Source: DATGIQ01 sp035295665 (lineage in GTDB: Bacteria > Planctomycetota > Planctomycetia > Gemmatales > Gemmataceae). Taken from it: a stretch of DNA of 40,897 bases. A program made the position numbers and the translations under genes. How positions within the stretch are numbered: position 1 is the stretch's first letter; the number at the start of each line of letters is the position of its first letter. Of this stretch, positions 1-8,072 are shown piece after piece. The notes beneath the pieces are model-generated. The model was not told the origin of the DNA. It was given only the letters and a program-made list of their open reading frames with translations, and searched no databases. The stretch lies in contig DATGIQ010000260.1 of assembly GCA_035295665.1 (NCBI GenBank), positions 1-40,897 of the forward strand. The letters run 5' to 3'.

Positions 1-2
1 CT

Positions 3-1115
3 TCCCGGGAGTTGACGCTGTCCCAGTACCACCGTGCCCTGGCTGCCCAGAACCAGTCCAAGGCCGGCGATCAGTGGAACTTCTTCCAGGCCAAGCGAAA
101 TCGACGCACCAGCCACGAAACTACGGTCGACGTGCTCCAAGCAACGGCCGAACCAGCCCCCGTCGATGCCGCCGCACTCGAGGCAACCGCCCGGTTTCTC
201 GAGGACCGCTTCCGACGTGTGGAGGCCGGTGCGAGCCATTTGCTCGAATTGCTGGGCTCAACGAAAACCAGCCCCAGCACGGGGAATTCTACGTTGCACG
301 AAGCCGCAGGGCGGTTGCAGCAGACCGTGCGTGAAGAAGCCAAACGGGCGCAACTTGCTCAAAACCACATCCATGAAGTTCTTTCCCGTGATGCGGTGCG
401 CTCGGCCTGGACCTATCTGATCGGCAACGAACAACCCAAAGTGCAGCTCCGCACTCTTACCGATCCCCAGATCGACCAGGCCGAGCAAGCCATTCGGGCG
501 CGGCTCCCCGAGGAAGACACGGCATCCCTATTTCGAAAAATACCGCAGGAGGAGATCGGCAAGGCGATTGCGACAGCCGAAGCCAACGCCCAGGTCATGG
601 AACATACGTATGAGCCCATTTCCGAGGCAATTGGCCAGATCCAGAATATCGTTGATGAGCAAATCCGCATGGTCCGGCCTGTTCAAGCGGCGTTATGGGC
701 ACTGGAAACGGCGGCAACCGATCTAGCCTCGGACGCTTCTCAGGAACCGGTGCGGGCCACCGTTGCGGAGTTGACGCGATCGGGACAGCGGTTGAGAATC
801 GCGGCCGACCGATTAAGCGTCGGCTTCAAAGCCACCTGGCACGCTTACCAGGCACGGCGCTACAAGACAGAAACCGACTATAACCGGCAAGCCGCAGAGA
901 TGTACGAAATTCAGGTACGTAAGAGCAGCGTCCTGTCCGAGCGGCATCGGGACCGCAGTAAGAATTTTTTCTACGGCATGCTGGCTGCCCAGGCCGGCGT
1001 GACCATCGCCACATTTTCGTTGGCGATGCGGCACAAGAGTCTCTTGTGGGGCCTGGCGTGCCTGGCCGGCGCCAGCGCCGTCGCCATCGGCCTGTATGTG
1101 CACCTGAAGGTCTGA
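3..1115 (+). CDS. DUF4337-like coiled-coil membrane protein, 5' partial
   Basis: The frame is open from base 3, and there is no room for a ribosome-binding site before the first possible start (TTG at 12), so the gene probably begins upstream of the window. The segment near the visible N-terminus with the pattern DQWNFFQAKR, and the C-terminal stretch of charged residues followed by two hydrophobic segments (roughly residues 320-365 counted from base 12), resemble the two conserved ends of DUF4337 proteins. Between them lie about 250 mostly helical, Ala/Glu/Gln-rich residues, far longer than the spacer I associate with this family. An N-terminal membrane helix may be missing. No enzymatic motif is visible. 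The next gene starts 19 bases downstream on the same strand, so they may be cotranscribed. Function is unknown; the family assignment is moderately secure. Confidence 0.6.
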   Translation, partial: SRELTLSQYHRALAAQNQSKAGDQWNFFQAKRNRRTSHETTVDVLQATAEPAPVDAAALEATARFLEDRFRRVEAGASHLLELLGSTKTSPSTGNSTLHEAAGRLQQTVREEAKRAQLAQNHIHEVLSRDAVRSAWTYLIGNEQPKVQLRTLTDPQIDQAEQAIRARLPEEDTASLFRKIPQEEIGKAIATAEANAQVMEHTYEPISEAIGQIQNIVDEQIRMVRPVQAALWALETAATDLASDASQEPVRATVAELTRSGQRLRIAADRLSVGFKATWHAYQARRYKTETDYNRQAAEMYEIQVRKSSVLSERHRDRSKNFFYGMLAAQAGVTIATFSLAMRHKSLLWGLACLAGASAVAIGLYVHLKV

Positions 1116-1134
1116 CGCAACGGGATGAGGATCC

Positions 1135-1914
1135 GTGGTTCCTTCTAAGCAGTCGATCATTGTGTACACGCCTCAAGATGTGCTCAAAAGCCTGGACGCG
1201 GTCCGCGCTCCGGTTTCGGTTGTCATGCTGGATCCGTGGTACAACAAGGGAATCGGCGGGACGCGCCCGGATTACGATGATTGGCTGGCTGGCCTCGTGG
1301 AACGTTCGAGCCGGTTGGCGGATCACGTGTACGTCTGGGGATTTCCCGAAATCATCTGGAAATTGCTCAACCGATTGCCCGCGGAACTGTCTCTGATTGC
1401 CTGGCTGACCTGGTACTACCGAAATTGTCCGTCGGTGATCCGGGGCTGGCGCTCGGCCCAATACACGTGTCTGCACTTGGCCAAGGCAACGGCCCGGCTC
1501 TACCCCGAGCACTTCCTGAACAAAGCTCAAATCGAGAAACGACAGCGGGGCAAGCTGCGTTATTTGCCCGGCCCGCCCAGCGTAATCGATGTGCCATTGA
1601 ACGTCGGTTTCGTGGGCCGGCATGAACAGACCGGCCATCCAGCACAGAAGCCCGAGAAAGTGTTCGAGCCGCTCATTCTGATGGCTACCCAGCCGGGCGA
1701 TCTCGTGCTCGATCCGATGTGTGGCGCCGGCACGACGGGGGCGGTCTGTGCCAAGTTTGGCCGGCGCGCCATCCTGTGCGACTCATCCGAAGAATACACC
1801 CAGTTGACCGAACGGCGCCTGGGCATCCGACGGATCCCTTGCCAGGAAGACTCGCGCTCTGGACAGCCCCACTCCCAGCGATTATCAAAGAGGAAGGACC
1901 GCATCCGTCCGTGA
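1135..1914 (+). CDS. Orphan DNA amino-methyltransferase (N4-cytosine or N6-adenine)
   Basis: The protein (259 aa) carries the hallmarks of amino-methylating DNA methyltransferases in the order used by the beta class: the catalytic motif DPWY at residues 33-36, then HPAQKP near residue 168, then the SAM-binding motif DPMCGAGTTG at about 193-202. The Asp-Pro-Trp-Tyr variant replaces the commoner DPPY. A short central region is left for target recognition. The start is GTG, chosen because GATGAGGA lies 5-7 bases upstream and no in-frame ATG exists before the catalytic motif. The last 25 residues are basic and look disordered. No restriction endonuclease lies next to it, so it is probably a solitary methylase with an epigenetic or phage-derived role. 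Base specificity and recognition sequence cannot be read from the sequence. Confidence 0.75.
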   Translation: MVPSKQSIIVYTPQDVLKSLDAVRAPVSVVMLDPWYNKGIGGTRPDYDDWLAGLVERSSRLADHVYVWGFPEIIWKLLNRLPAELSLIAWLTWYYRNCPSVIRGWRSAQYTCLHLAKATARLYPEHFLNKAQIEKRQRGKLRYLPGPPSVIDVPLNVGFVGRHEQTGHPAQKPEKVFEPLILMATQPGDLVLDPMCGAGTTGAVCAKFGRRAILCDSSEEYTQLTERRLGIRRIPCQEDSRSGQPHSQRLSKRKDRIRP

Positions 1915-1948
1915 TGATCTGGCCGCGGTTGCTCATCGAGAGTTCTTC

Positions 1949-3322
1949 ATGCTCCACCTGTATGGCTCTGGTGCGCGTCTGTGTGACGGACTGACCCGGC
2001 GCGAGTTTCTCCGCGTGGGCGGTTTAGGGCTGGCCAGTCTGTCCCTACCGACGTTGCTGGAAAACCGGGCATCGGCGGCTGCCCCTGGCCGCGCCAAAAG
2101 CTGCATCCAGCTGTTCATGTGGGGCGGACCGTCGCAGCATGAAACCTTTGACCTCAAGCCCGATGCCCCGAGCGGGATTCGTGGCACGTTCCGGCCCATC
2201 GCTACCAGTGTACCGGGCATTCGTATCTGCGAGCACTTGCCAGGTTTGGCCCGCATGGCCGATCGCTATGCCATCCTCCGTTCGGTAACGCACACCGGCA
2301 CGAACCATGGAACGAGTGCCTACCACATGTTGACGGGGCACATCCACTTCAGCCCCGGCACGCTCCGGCATCCGACGCCCAACGATTTTCCGCATGTTGG
2401 CTGCGCCGTAAGCCGGTTCGGCCGGCCACCCCTGGATCTGCCGGCCTACGTCGCCCTACCTTCCGTACTTCACGACGGCGACGGTGGGGAAGTGCCGGGT
2501 CAGGGTCCGGGCTTGCTCGGCCAACGGTTTGCTCCCTTCATCGTCAGCGGCGATCCGACACGCCCCGATTTTTCCATGAACACGCTGACGCTGCCGGGGG
2601 ACGTGGGTGCGCGCCGGCTTCAAGAACGCATCCGTCTCCAGGCCGCCCTCGATCGGCACGGAGATGGGGTGGCGCGGCTGCCGGCGGCTCGAGGCCTGGA
2701 AGAACATTATGAGCGAGCATTTCGGCTCTTGCAATCGGCAGCGGCGCGGCAAGCATTTGACCTGGCCCGTGAGCCGGCTACGGTCCGCGACCGTTACGGC
2801 TGGCACCCGTTTGGCCAGAGCTGCCTCATCGCCCGCCGTTTGGTTGAACGGGGCGTTCCCTTGGTCACCGTTTATTGGAATGCTCCGCACATCGACGATC
2901 TTCAGCACTGGGATACGCACAAGGACAGCTTTGATCGTCTTCAGAATCACCTGCTGCCGCCTTTCGACCGGGGCATGACGGCGTTGTTGGACGATTTGCT
3001 GGGGCGCGGTTTGCTTGACGAGACACTGGTCATTTGGATGGGCGAATTCGGCCGAACGCCCAAGCTCAACAAAAACGCCGGCCGGGATCATTGGGGATTC
3101 TGTCAATCCGTGCTCATGGCCGGCGCGGGTGTCCGGGGCGGTCAAGTCTACGGCAGCTCCGATGCCTCCGCGGCCTATCCGGCCGAAGCGCCAGTCAGCC
3201 CGGACGACCTGGCGGCCACGGTCTTTACGAGCCTCGGGATTCGCCTTGATCAAGAGCTGCGTGATCCGCTCGGCCGGCCCCTGCCGCTGTGTACGGGCAA
3301 GCCGGTGTTGGGACTGTTCTGA
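1949..3322 (+). CDS. DUF1501 family protein with Tat signal
   Basis: This 457-residue protein begins with a twin-arginine leader (TRREFLRVGG, residues 16-25, then a hydrophobic stretch ending in Ala-Ser-Ala-Ala-Ala), so export of a folded protein is expected. The body matches DUF1501, a planctomycete-expanded family related to the alkaline phosphatase/sulfatase fold: an early segment with FMWGGPSQHETFD, a middle segment with WDTHKDSF, and a C-terminal segment with GEFGRTPK and GRDHWG, where Asp/His residues could bind metal. In planctomycetes such genes usually follow a DUF1549/DUF1553 (PSD) cytochrome gene, but here it follows a methylase gene by 34 bases with only a weak upstream GAGAG. The biochemical role is unproven. 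It ends just before a convergent gene and hairpin repeat. Confidence 0.88.
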   Translation: MLHLYGSGARLCDGLTRREFLRVGGLGLASLSLPTLLENRASAAAPGRAKSCIQLFMWGGPSQHETFDLKPDAPSGIRGTFRPIATSVPGIRICEHLPGLARMADRYAILRSVTHTGTNHGTSAYHMLTGHIHFSPGTLRHPTPNDFPHVGCAVSRFGRPPLDLPAYVALPSVLHDGDGGEVPGQGPGLLGQRFAPFIVSGDPTRPDFSMNTLTLPGDVGARRLQERIRLQAALDRHGDGVARLPAARGLEEHYERAFRLLQSAAARQAFDLAREPATVRDRYGWHPFGQSCLIARRLVERGVPLVTVYWNAPHIDDLQHWDTHKDSFDRLQNHLLPPFDRGMTALLDDLLGRGLLDETLVIWMGEFGRTPKLNKNAGRDHWGFCQSVLMAGAGVRGGQVYGSSDASAAYPAEAPVSPDDLAATVFTSLGIRLDQELRDPLGRPLPLCTGKPVLGLF

Positions 3323-3352
3323 AACGCCGATCCGCCGTATCTGTTGCCGCAG

Positions 3353-3412
3353 ATAAGCCGGACACGTCGGCGAAGGACCGCGATATCCTTCGGTGGCGCC
3401 TCAGGTGTGTTA
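3353..3412. repeat. Dispersed intergenic hairpin repeat, copy A
   Basis: This imperfect inverted repeat lies between the convergent DUF1501 and FGGY genes and touches the FGGY stop codon. The arms end in GCGAAGGA and TCCTTCGG. The central GGACCGCGAT is shared with the copy at 30.8 kb. It probably serves as a bidirectional 3'-end structure. Confidence 0.6.
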
Positions 3413-4723
3413 GTTTGAGTGCCCCTGAGAAGCAAACAACCGGGCCACGCCGCGCAGCGATCCGTCCTCGACCATCTGCACCGCTGCATCGGCGTAGCCA
3501 GGCATCAACTGGCGAACGATTTCTGCACCGCCTCCTGTCAGGAAGATTTTCCGGAAGCTGTCTCCCATTCCCAGGGCAGTCAACGCTTCCCGGTGGTGAC
3601 GCTGCATCGCGTTCAGGAGTGCGGCCAACAGATCCACACGATCGGTGGCCAGCGTCAGCTCTCGAAACGCCGCCCGCGTCGCTTCGATCTCCAGCCGGTC
3701 GCCGCCGAGGTAGGGAGGCTCAAGGATCACCGACGTGGCAGGTCGTCTCGCAGCCGAAAGGGTTTGGTTAAAGAATTCCTGTTCGCTTTGATCCCGAAAA
3801 CATAGCTCCCGGATCCAGTCCAGCGCGGCCCCGCCTACGGGGTTGTGCGCAACATGGATGAACGCTTGGCCAACCCCGAACTGGCGGGTCACCCGTTGCG
3901 GACTCGGCCGTGGGAGGTCGGTCAGCGCGGCTAACACCTGAGTAGCGCCGACGACATGGAGCAGGTCGCCCGACTGCATCCCCGCGGCAAGCATGGCACT
4001 GCTTGTGTCCGCGGTCCCCAGCTTCACCGGCAGGCCAGCGGGCAAGCCCAGTTCTTTGGCCACGGCCGGCCGCAACTTGCCGAGTGTGGTGCTTCCGCAG
4101 ATCACGGGCGGCAGGCAGGACGGTTCGACCTGGAAATAACTGCACCAGCGCGGCGACCAGGCTTGATCCGTCACCGTACCATACAATCCGGTGACGCAGG
4201 CATTGCCGCGGTCGAAGGCCTTTTCACCGGTCAGGCACAAGCCCAGCCAGCCGTTGGCGTGCAAGTAACTTTTCACCTGCCGCCGCAGGGCAGGCTGCTC
4301 GCTGCACTGTTGCCGGTAGCAAAGGACCGAGATGCCGCCGGGCAAGGGACGATTGCCTACGGTTGCCAAAAACTCCGGGCCAACTTCCGCCCAAACTTGC
4401 CGGGCTGCTGGGCGAGACCGACGATCAAAGTGCGTCCAGATTGGGGTCAGGGGGCGATCCGCCGCATCCAGGAGCACCAAGGCCGGCGTTAAGCACGACA
4501 TCCCGATGGCATCGAGTGACTGGCTGCCGGCCACCGCTTGACGGGCAGCTGCCGTCACGGCAGACCAAAGCCGTTGGGCCAGGACTTCGGCAGCGTCGGG
4601 CGTCGGGTGATCCAGTGTGTACGTGGCCCTGGCTACTGGACCTCGCGGTGCCCCACTGGCCACATCGAGAATGGCTGCCTTGACCGAGGAAGTGCCGACA
4701 TCCAGCGCTAAGATTTGCATCAT
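3410..4723 (-). CDS. FGGY-family carbohydrate kinase
   Basis: The protein (437 aa from ATG 4723) has the ASKHA fold signatures of FGGY sugar kinases. An N-terminal phosphate-1 loop reads LALDVGTSSVKAAILD. A second acidic segment, GTADTSSAML, lies near the domain junction and is followed by GDLLHVVGATQ. Near the C-terminus, FLTGGGAEIV is the adenosine-binding loop. It would phosphorylate a sugar or sugar acid using ATP. Its position directly downstream of zwf on the same strand suggests gluconate, xylulose or another pentose-phosphate-linked substrate, but the substrate cannot be decided by eye. It is somewhat shorter than the usual 480-500 residues. A GTG at 4744 inside the end of zwf is an alternative start; I prefer one of the tandem ATGs at 4723/4720, which place the phosphate loop at the N-terminus. 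No clear Shine-Dalgarno precedes them. Confidence 0.8.
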   Translation of the reverse strand: MMQILALDVGTSSVKAAILDVASGAPRGPVARATYTLDHPTPDAAEVLAQRLWSAVTAAARQAVAGSQSLDAIGMSCLTPALVLLDAADRPLTPIWTHFDRRSRPAARQVWAEVGPEFLATVGNRPLPGGISVLCYRQQCSEQPALRRQVKSYLHANGWLGLCLTGEKAFDRGNACVTGLYGTVTDQAWSPRWCSYFQVEPSCLPPVICGSTTLGKLRPAVAKELGLPAGLPVKLGTADTSSAMLAAGMQSGDLLHVVGATQVLAALTDLPRPSPQRVTRQFGVGQAFIHVAHNPVGGAALDWIRELCFRDQSEQEFFNQTLSAARRPATSVILEPPYLGGDRLEIEATRAAFRELTLATDRVDLLAALLNAMQRHHREALTALGMGDSFRKIFLTGGGAEIVRQLMPGYADAAVQMVEDGSLRGVARLFASQGHSN

Positions 4724-4731
4724 CGGACCAT

Positions 4732-6189
4732 TTACGTGGCGCACAGTTTCTGCCAGGCCCGGCCTTCCTTCGTCAAGAAAGCATCGCTGCTTTTCGGACC
4801 TTCCGAGCCGATGGCGTAGCTTTCCGGTTCTGTAGCACCAGGCTGATCCGCGGCCGCGATGAGCGGATCCATGATCTCCCAGGCCCGTTCGATTTCATCA
4901 CTGCGCATGAATAGCGCGGCATCGCCTTGCAGGGCGTCTTGGAGGAGCCGCTCATACGCTTCCGGAATTGCCATGCCGGGATAAGCCGTGCGGTACAGAA
5001 ACTCCAGATCGGCCGGGCGAAGGACCATCCCTTGATCGGGCGCTTTGGTTTGGAAGTTGAGACGAATCCCTTCATGCGGCTGGATGCAGAGCGTCAGGCG
5101 ATTGCATTGCAACGTGGCCCCCGGCGGCAGCGGAAACATCAGGTGCGGCGGACAACGGAATTGAATGATGACGTGGCTGGAGCGCGTGGCTAAGCCCTTG
5201 CCGGAGCGGAGGTAGAACGGCACGCCGCGCCACCGCCAATTGTCGATCTCCAGCCGCACAGCTGCATAGGTTGGCGTACGGGAGCCCGACGCCACGCCGG
5301 GCTCGGATCGATAACCGGCGTATTGGCCGGTCACCACTTGCTGGGCTGCCTCCTCGGATGACGTGATGTGCACCGCATCGAGCACTTTGACTTTTTCGTT
5401 TCGGAGCGGATCGGCGGCAAACCGAGCCGGCGCCTCCATAGCTACCAGACTCATCAGCTGGAGCAAGTGGTTCTGAAACATGTCGCGGAGAACGCCGGCC
5501 TTATCGTAGTAGTCGCCCCGTTGGCCGACGGTGACGGATTCCGCGACCGAGATTTGAACATGGTCGATGAAGTTGTAATTCCACACCGGCTCGAACAGGG
5601 TGTTTGCGAAGCGGAACACGAGGATGTTCTGGACGGTGTCCTTGCCGAGGTAATGGTCGATGCGATAGAGCTGGCTCTCCTGAAAATGGGCGTGCAACGT
5701 TCGGTTCAAAGCCCGCGCCGAAGCCAGGTCACGGCCGAACGGCTTCTCGATGACCAGCCGCCGCCAGCCGCCATCCTCCTGACTCATCCCTGCCTCACCC
5801 AGCCGCGTCGCGATCTCCGGGTAAAGTTGTGGCGCGACCGCCAAATAATACAGCCTCCGCCCGCCGGCCTGGCCTTCGATCTCCCGCAGCCGGGACTGCA
5901 ACCGCTCCAATCCGCCCGGCTTGGCCGCATCACCGGGAGCGTAGATCAGCCGTTCGGCGAAAGCTGCATAAGCTTCCGGCTGCCAATCTTCGGCGGCAAA
6001 CTCCTGCACGCAGCCGGCCAGCTTGTTTCGGAATTCTGCATCGCTCATCGGAGAGCGGGCCACTCCGATGATTCGGATTTCCTCCGGTAAACGGTGCTTC
6101 CCGAATGACCGGTACAGCGATGGGATGAGCTTCCGGCAAGTGAGATCGCCGGACGCGCCGAAGATAATGAGGCTCAGTGCCGATGCCAT
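4732..6189 (-). CDS. zwf: Glucose-6-phosphate 1-dehydrogenase
   Basis: This is a full-length enzyme (485 aa) that oxidises glucose-6-phosphate to 6-phosphogluconolactone, the entry step of the oxidative pentose phosphate and Entner-Doudoroff routes. The dinucleotide-binding motif GASGDLTCRKL starts at residue 11. The substrate-binding and catalytic signature RIDHYLGKDTVQN lies near residue 176. The remaining conserved blocks continue to the C-terminus with no gaps. Cofactor preference (NADP or NAD) cannot be read reliably. The FGGY kinase follows within nine bases or overlaps, depending on its start, so the two are almost certainly cotranscribed. The gene diverges from the binding-protein-like gene at 6308 across a 118-base region that contains an inverted repeat. 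Confidence 0.97.
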   Translation of the reverse strand: MASALSLIIFGASGDLTCRKLIPSLYRSFGKHRLPEEIRIIGVARSPMSDAEFRNKLAGCVQEFAAEDWQPEAYAAFAERLIYAPGDAAKPGGLERLQSRLREIEGQAGGRRLYYLAVAPQLYPEIATRLGEAGMSQEDGGWRRLVIEKPFGRDLASARALNRTLHAHFQESQLYRIDHYLGKDTVQNILVFRFANTLFEPVWNYNFIDHVQISVAESVTVGQRGDYYDKAGVLRDMFQNHLLQLMSLVAMEAPARFAADPLRNEKVKVLDAVHITSSEEAAQQVVTGQYAGYRSEPGVASGSRTPTYAAVRLEIDNWRWRGVPFYLRSGKGLATRSSHVIIQFRCPPHLMFPLPPGATLQCNRLTLCIQPHEGIRLNFQTKAPDQGMVLRPADLEFLYRTAYPGMAIPEAYERLLQDALQGDAALFMRSDEIERAWEIMDPLIAAADQPGATEPESYAIGSEGPKSSDAFLTKEGRAWQKLCAT

Positions 6190-6214
6190 GCTAATCCGTC
6201 CTTGTCCGCGATCG

Positions 6215-6295
6215 GTAGTCAGAAGACCATAGCCATTGTACAGTGGCTGTATGTAGTCTAGTCGCCATCCGGGCTATGGACCACGGACTACGGAC
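6215..6295. promoter_or_regulatory. Inverted repeat in divergent promoter region
   Basis: Bases 6215-6234 and 6272-6291 form an imperfect palindrome whose arms share GGCTATGG and GACTAC. The right arm continues as GGACTACGGAC. The same GGCTAYGG/GGACTACGGAC words recur in the hairpin before the histidine kinase gene at 8.0 kb. It lies between zwf and the gene at 6308 and could be an operator or an RNA structure in the 5' leader. No protein-binding evidence is available. Confidence 0.4.
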
Positions 6296-6307
6296 GAAGA
6301 ACTTTTC

Positions 6308-8026
6308 ATGAAGTGGCTCTTTCGCCCCTCCATCTTGGTGCTCCTCTCCGCCGGACTCGCGCTCAGTGCGACGGCCCTGGTCCTTTGGCCCAAGCCGTTG
6401 GAAGATCGAGCCCTTCCGTTGGCCGTGCCAGAGGGGGACCAGGAAATCGCCTGGTTGTACACCGCCACCAGTTACGGTCCATGGGAGCGGTTCATCAAGG
6501 GGCTGGAAACCGTGGTCGAACGACTCCACGGCACCGCCCCGGATCTCGGCATCGAAACCCATCGACAGAGTGCTTTTCCGGCCGAGACAACCGCCGTGCC
6601 GGAAGTGGTTTTATCCTCCAAGCGAGTTGCCGGCGGGCTGCGGTTTCGCTGGTACAAGCTGACCAGCAACCAGAAGACTCGAGATTGGGTCAAGGCCCTC
6701 TTGGAGCGCCGGCCGGCCCCACTGGCCATCATCGGGGGCAGTTCCAGCGATCTGGGCATCGACCTGGCCCGCTGCCTTCAGAGGGAAACCGCAGATCGGG
6801 ATGTGGGGCCGGCGGCGCCGCTTCTGTTACTCACCACGGCCACGGCCGATGATGATCCGAACTCGCCCGAGCAGCCCTTGGCCGGCATTTACGGCGGGCG
6901 GACCTTTCGGTTCTGCTTCACGAACCGTCAAATGGCGGAGGCGGCGGTGGACTTCATTTGGGGGCGGAATGACCTTCGCCCCGACTCCGATCCGGTCTGG
7001 CTGACCTACTGGAATGACGATCCCTATTCAAAGGACTTGCAGCAACGGTACCTCGACGCCCTGCGTCGGCCCGCGGCCCAGGGAGCAGCGCAGGACTGGG
7101 CTCGGTGGGCTAGCTATGCGACGGTGGGCGGCTTTCCTTTGGACGGCGTCGGAATCACGTGGGGGCAGTTTCGCCTGGGCATCCCCGCCTACTCCACCTA
7201 TATCCCGTACAGCGTCGGCACGTTTGGCCGGCCCAACCGCTGGGAGGTCGAGGTCGCAGGGCAGCTCATGGAGAAAAAACTTCGCGAGTACCCGAACCAG
7301 CGGCGGCCGCTGTTGGTCCTTCCCGCGGCCACCCAGCCGGCGCGGAGGTTCTTGCGGGCTTTGGCCCGGTTTGCCCCGATGGAGGCGCGGCGGTTTGTCG
7401 TCGTCAGTGGTGATTCGATCGCATTCAACACACTGTTCCGCGATCGCAACTTTGCCTGGCCGATCCAGGATTTGCCGTTCTCCCTGGTCGGTTTCTTTCA
7501 CCGCAACCCCGTTGACCCAGCGGCCGGTTTTCCGCTAGCGGATGCGACTCGATCTGCCGAGGCCAATGACACCACCAGTCGGGCCGGCACGGAAGATCTG
7601 TTGCTCTATGTCGATCTCCTGGACGCGGTCATTCAGGCGAGCATCTGTAACGGCCCAAACTCGACCATGGCGAAGGTGCCCGGGAGCGGGGAGGATCTGA
7701 AACGCAGGCTGAGCCAGGCCCACTGGTCAAAGGCCCTGGGTCGGGTCACTTTCGATCCGGCCGATTCTCCCTTGTTCGACGCAAACGGAAATCGCCATAG
7801 CGGCACCGGCGAGCATATTGTCACGCTCCGTCCGATCGTGAAAGGCCGCGAAGTCATGCCGGCCGCCAACATCGCTGTGTGGGCATGGAGGGCGGGGAAC
7901 GGGACCGGCGCTCGCTCGTGGATCCCGCAAGCGCTCTTGCCGGTACACTACGATGGCTACTATGGCCAAGAAACCGAAGGGGAAATCGGTGCGAATTCAC
8001 GGGAAAAGGAAGTCCGTAGCCCGTAG
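6308..8026 (+). CDS. Membrane-anchored periplasmic-binding-protein-like protein
   Basis: I do not recognise a named family with certainty. The 572-residue protein starts with a basic residue pair and one hydrophobic segment (about residues 5-27) typical of an uncleaved signal anchor, so the bulk should be extracytoplasmic. Stretches such as LAIIGGSSSDLGIDLARCL followed by TFRFCFTNRQMAEAAVDFIW and VWLTYWNDDPYSKDLQQRYL have the rhythm of type-1 periplasmic binding proteins of the branched-chain amino acid receptor type. No permease or ATPase genes are nearby. Instead a sensor histidine kinase follows 46 bases later on the same strand, suggesting that this protein is its ligand-sensing partner. 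The last codons and the TAG stop lie within a hairpin repeat, so the C-terminus may have been trimmed or replaced by that element. Confidence 0.6.
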   Translation: MKWLFRPSILVLLSAGLALSATALVLWPKPLEDRALPLAVPEGDQEIAWLYTATSYGPWERFIKGLETVVERLHGTAPDLGIETHRQSAFPAETTAVPEVVLSSKRVAGGLRFRWYKLTSNQKTRDWVKALLERRPAPLAIIGGSSSDLGIDLARCLQRETADRDVGPAAPLLLLTTATADDDPNSPEQPLAGIYGGRTFRFCFTNRQMAEAAVDFIWGRNDLRPDSDPVWLTYWNDDPYSKDLQQRYLDALRRPAAQGAAQDWARWASYATVGGFPLDGVGITWGQFRLGIPAYSTYIPYSVGTFGRPNRWEVEVAGQLMEKKLREYPNQRRPLLVLPAATQPARRFLRALARFAPMEARRFVVVSGDSIAFNTLFRDRNFAWPIQDLPFSLVGFFHRNPVDPAAGFPLADATRSAEANDTTSRAGTEDLLLYVDLLDAVIQASICNGPNSTMAKVPGSGEDLKRRLSQAHWSKALGRVTFDPADSPLFDANGNRHSGTGEHIVTLRPIVKGREVMPAANIAVWAWRAGNGTGARSWIPQALLPVHYDGYYGQETEGEIGANSREKEVRSP

Positions 8027-8070
8027 TCCATAGCAATTTCGCTACGGACGACGGGCTACGGACTACGGAC
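8012..8070. repeat. GGACTAC-type hairpin before histidine kinase gene
   Basis: Bases 8012-8034 and 8041-8063 are inverted repeats matching at 21 of 23 positions around a six-base loop (AATTTC). The right arm is followed by one more TACGGAC heptamer ending at 8070, two bases before the kinase start codon. The left arm contains the stop codon of the upstream gene. Related words occur in the inverted repeat at 6.2 kb. It could attenuate or protect the mRNA, or be a mobile short-repeat remnant. Confidence 0.7.
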
Positions 8071-8072
8071 TT

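Noticed and set aside
5368..6090. A 240-codon frame antisense to zwf
   Set aside because: It lies wholly inside zwf, with low-complexity His/Arg-rich sequence and no start signals.
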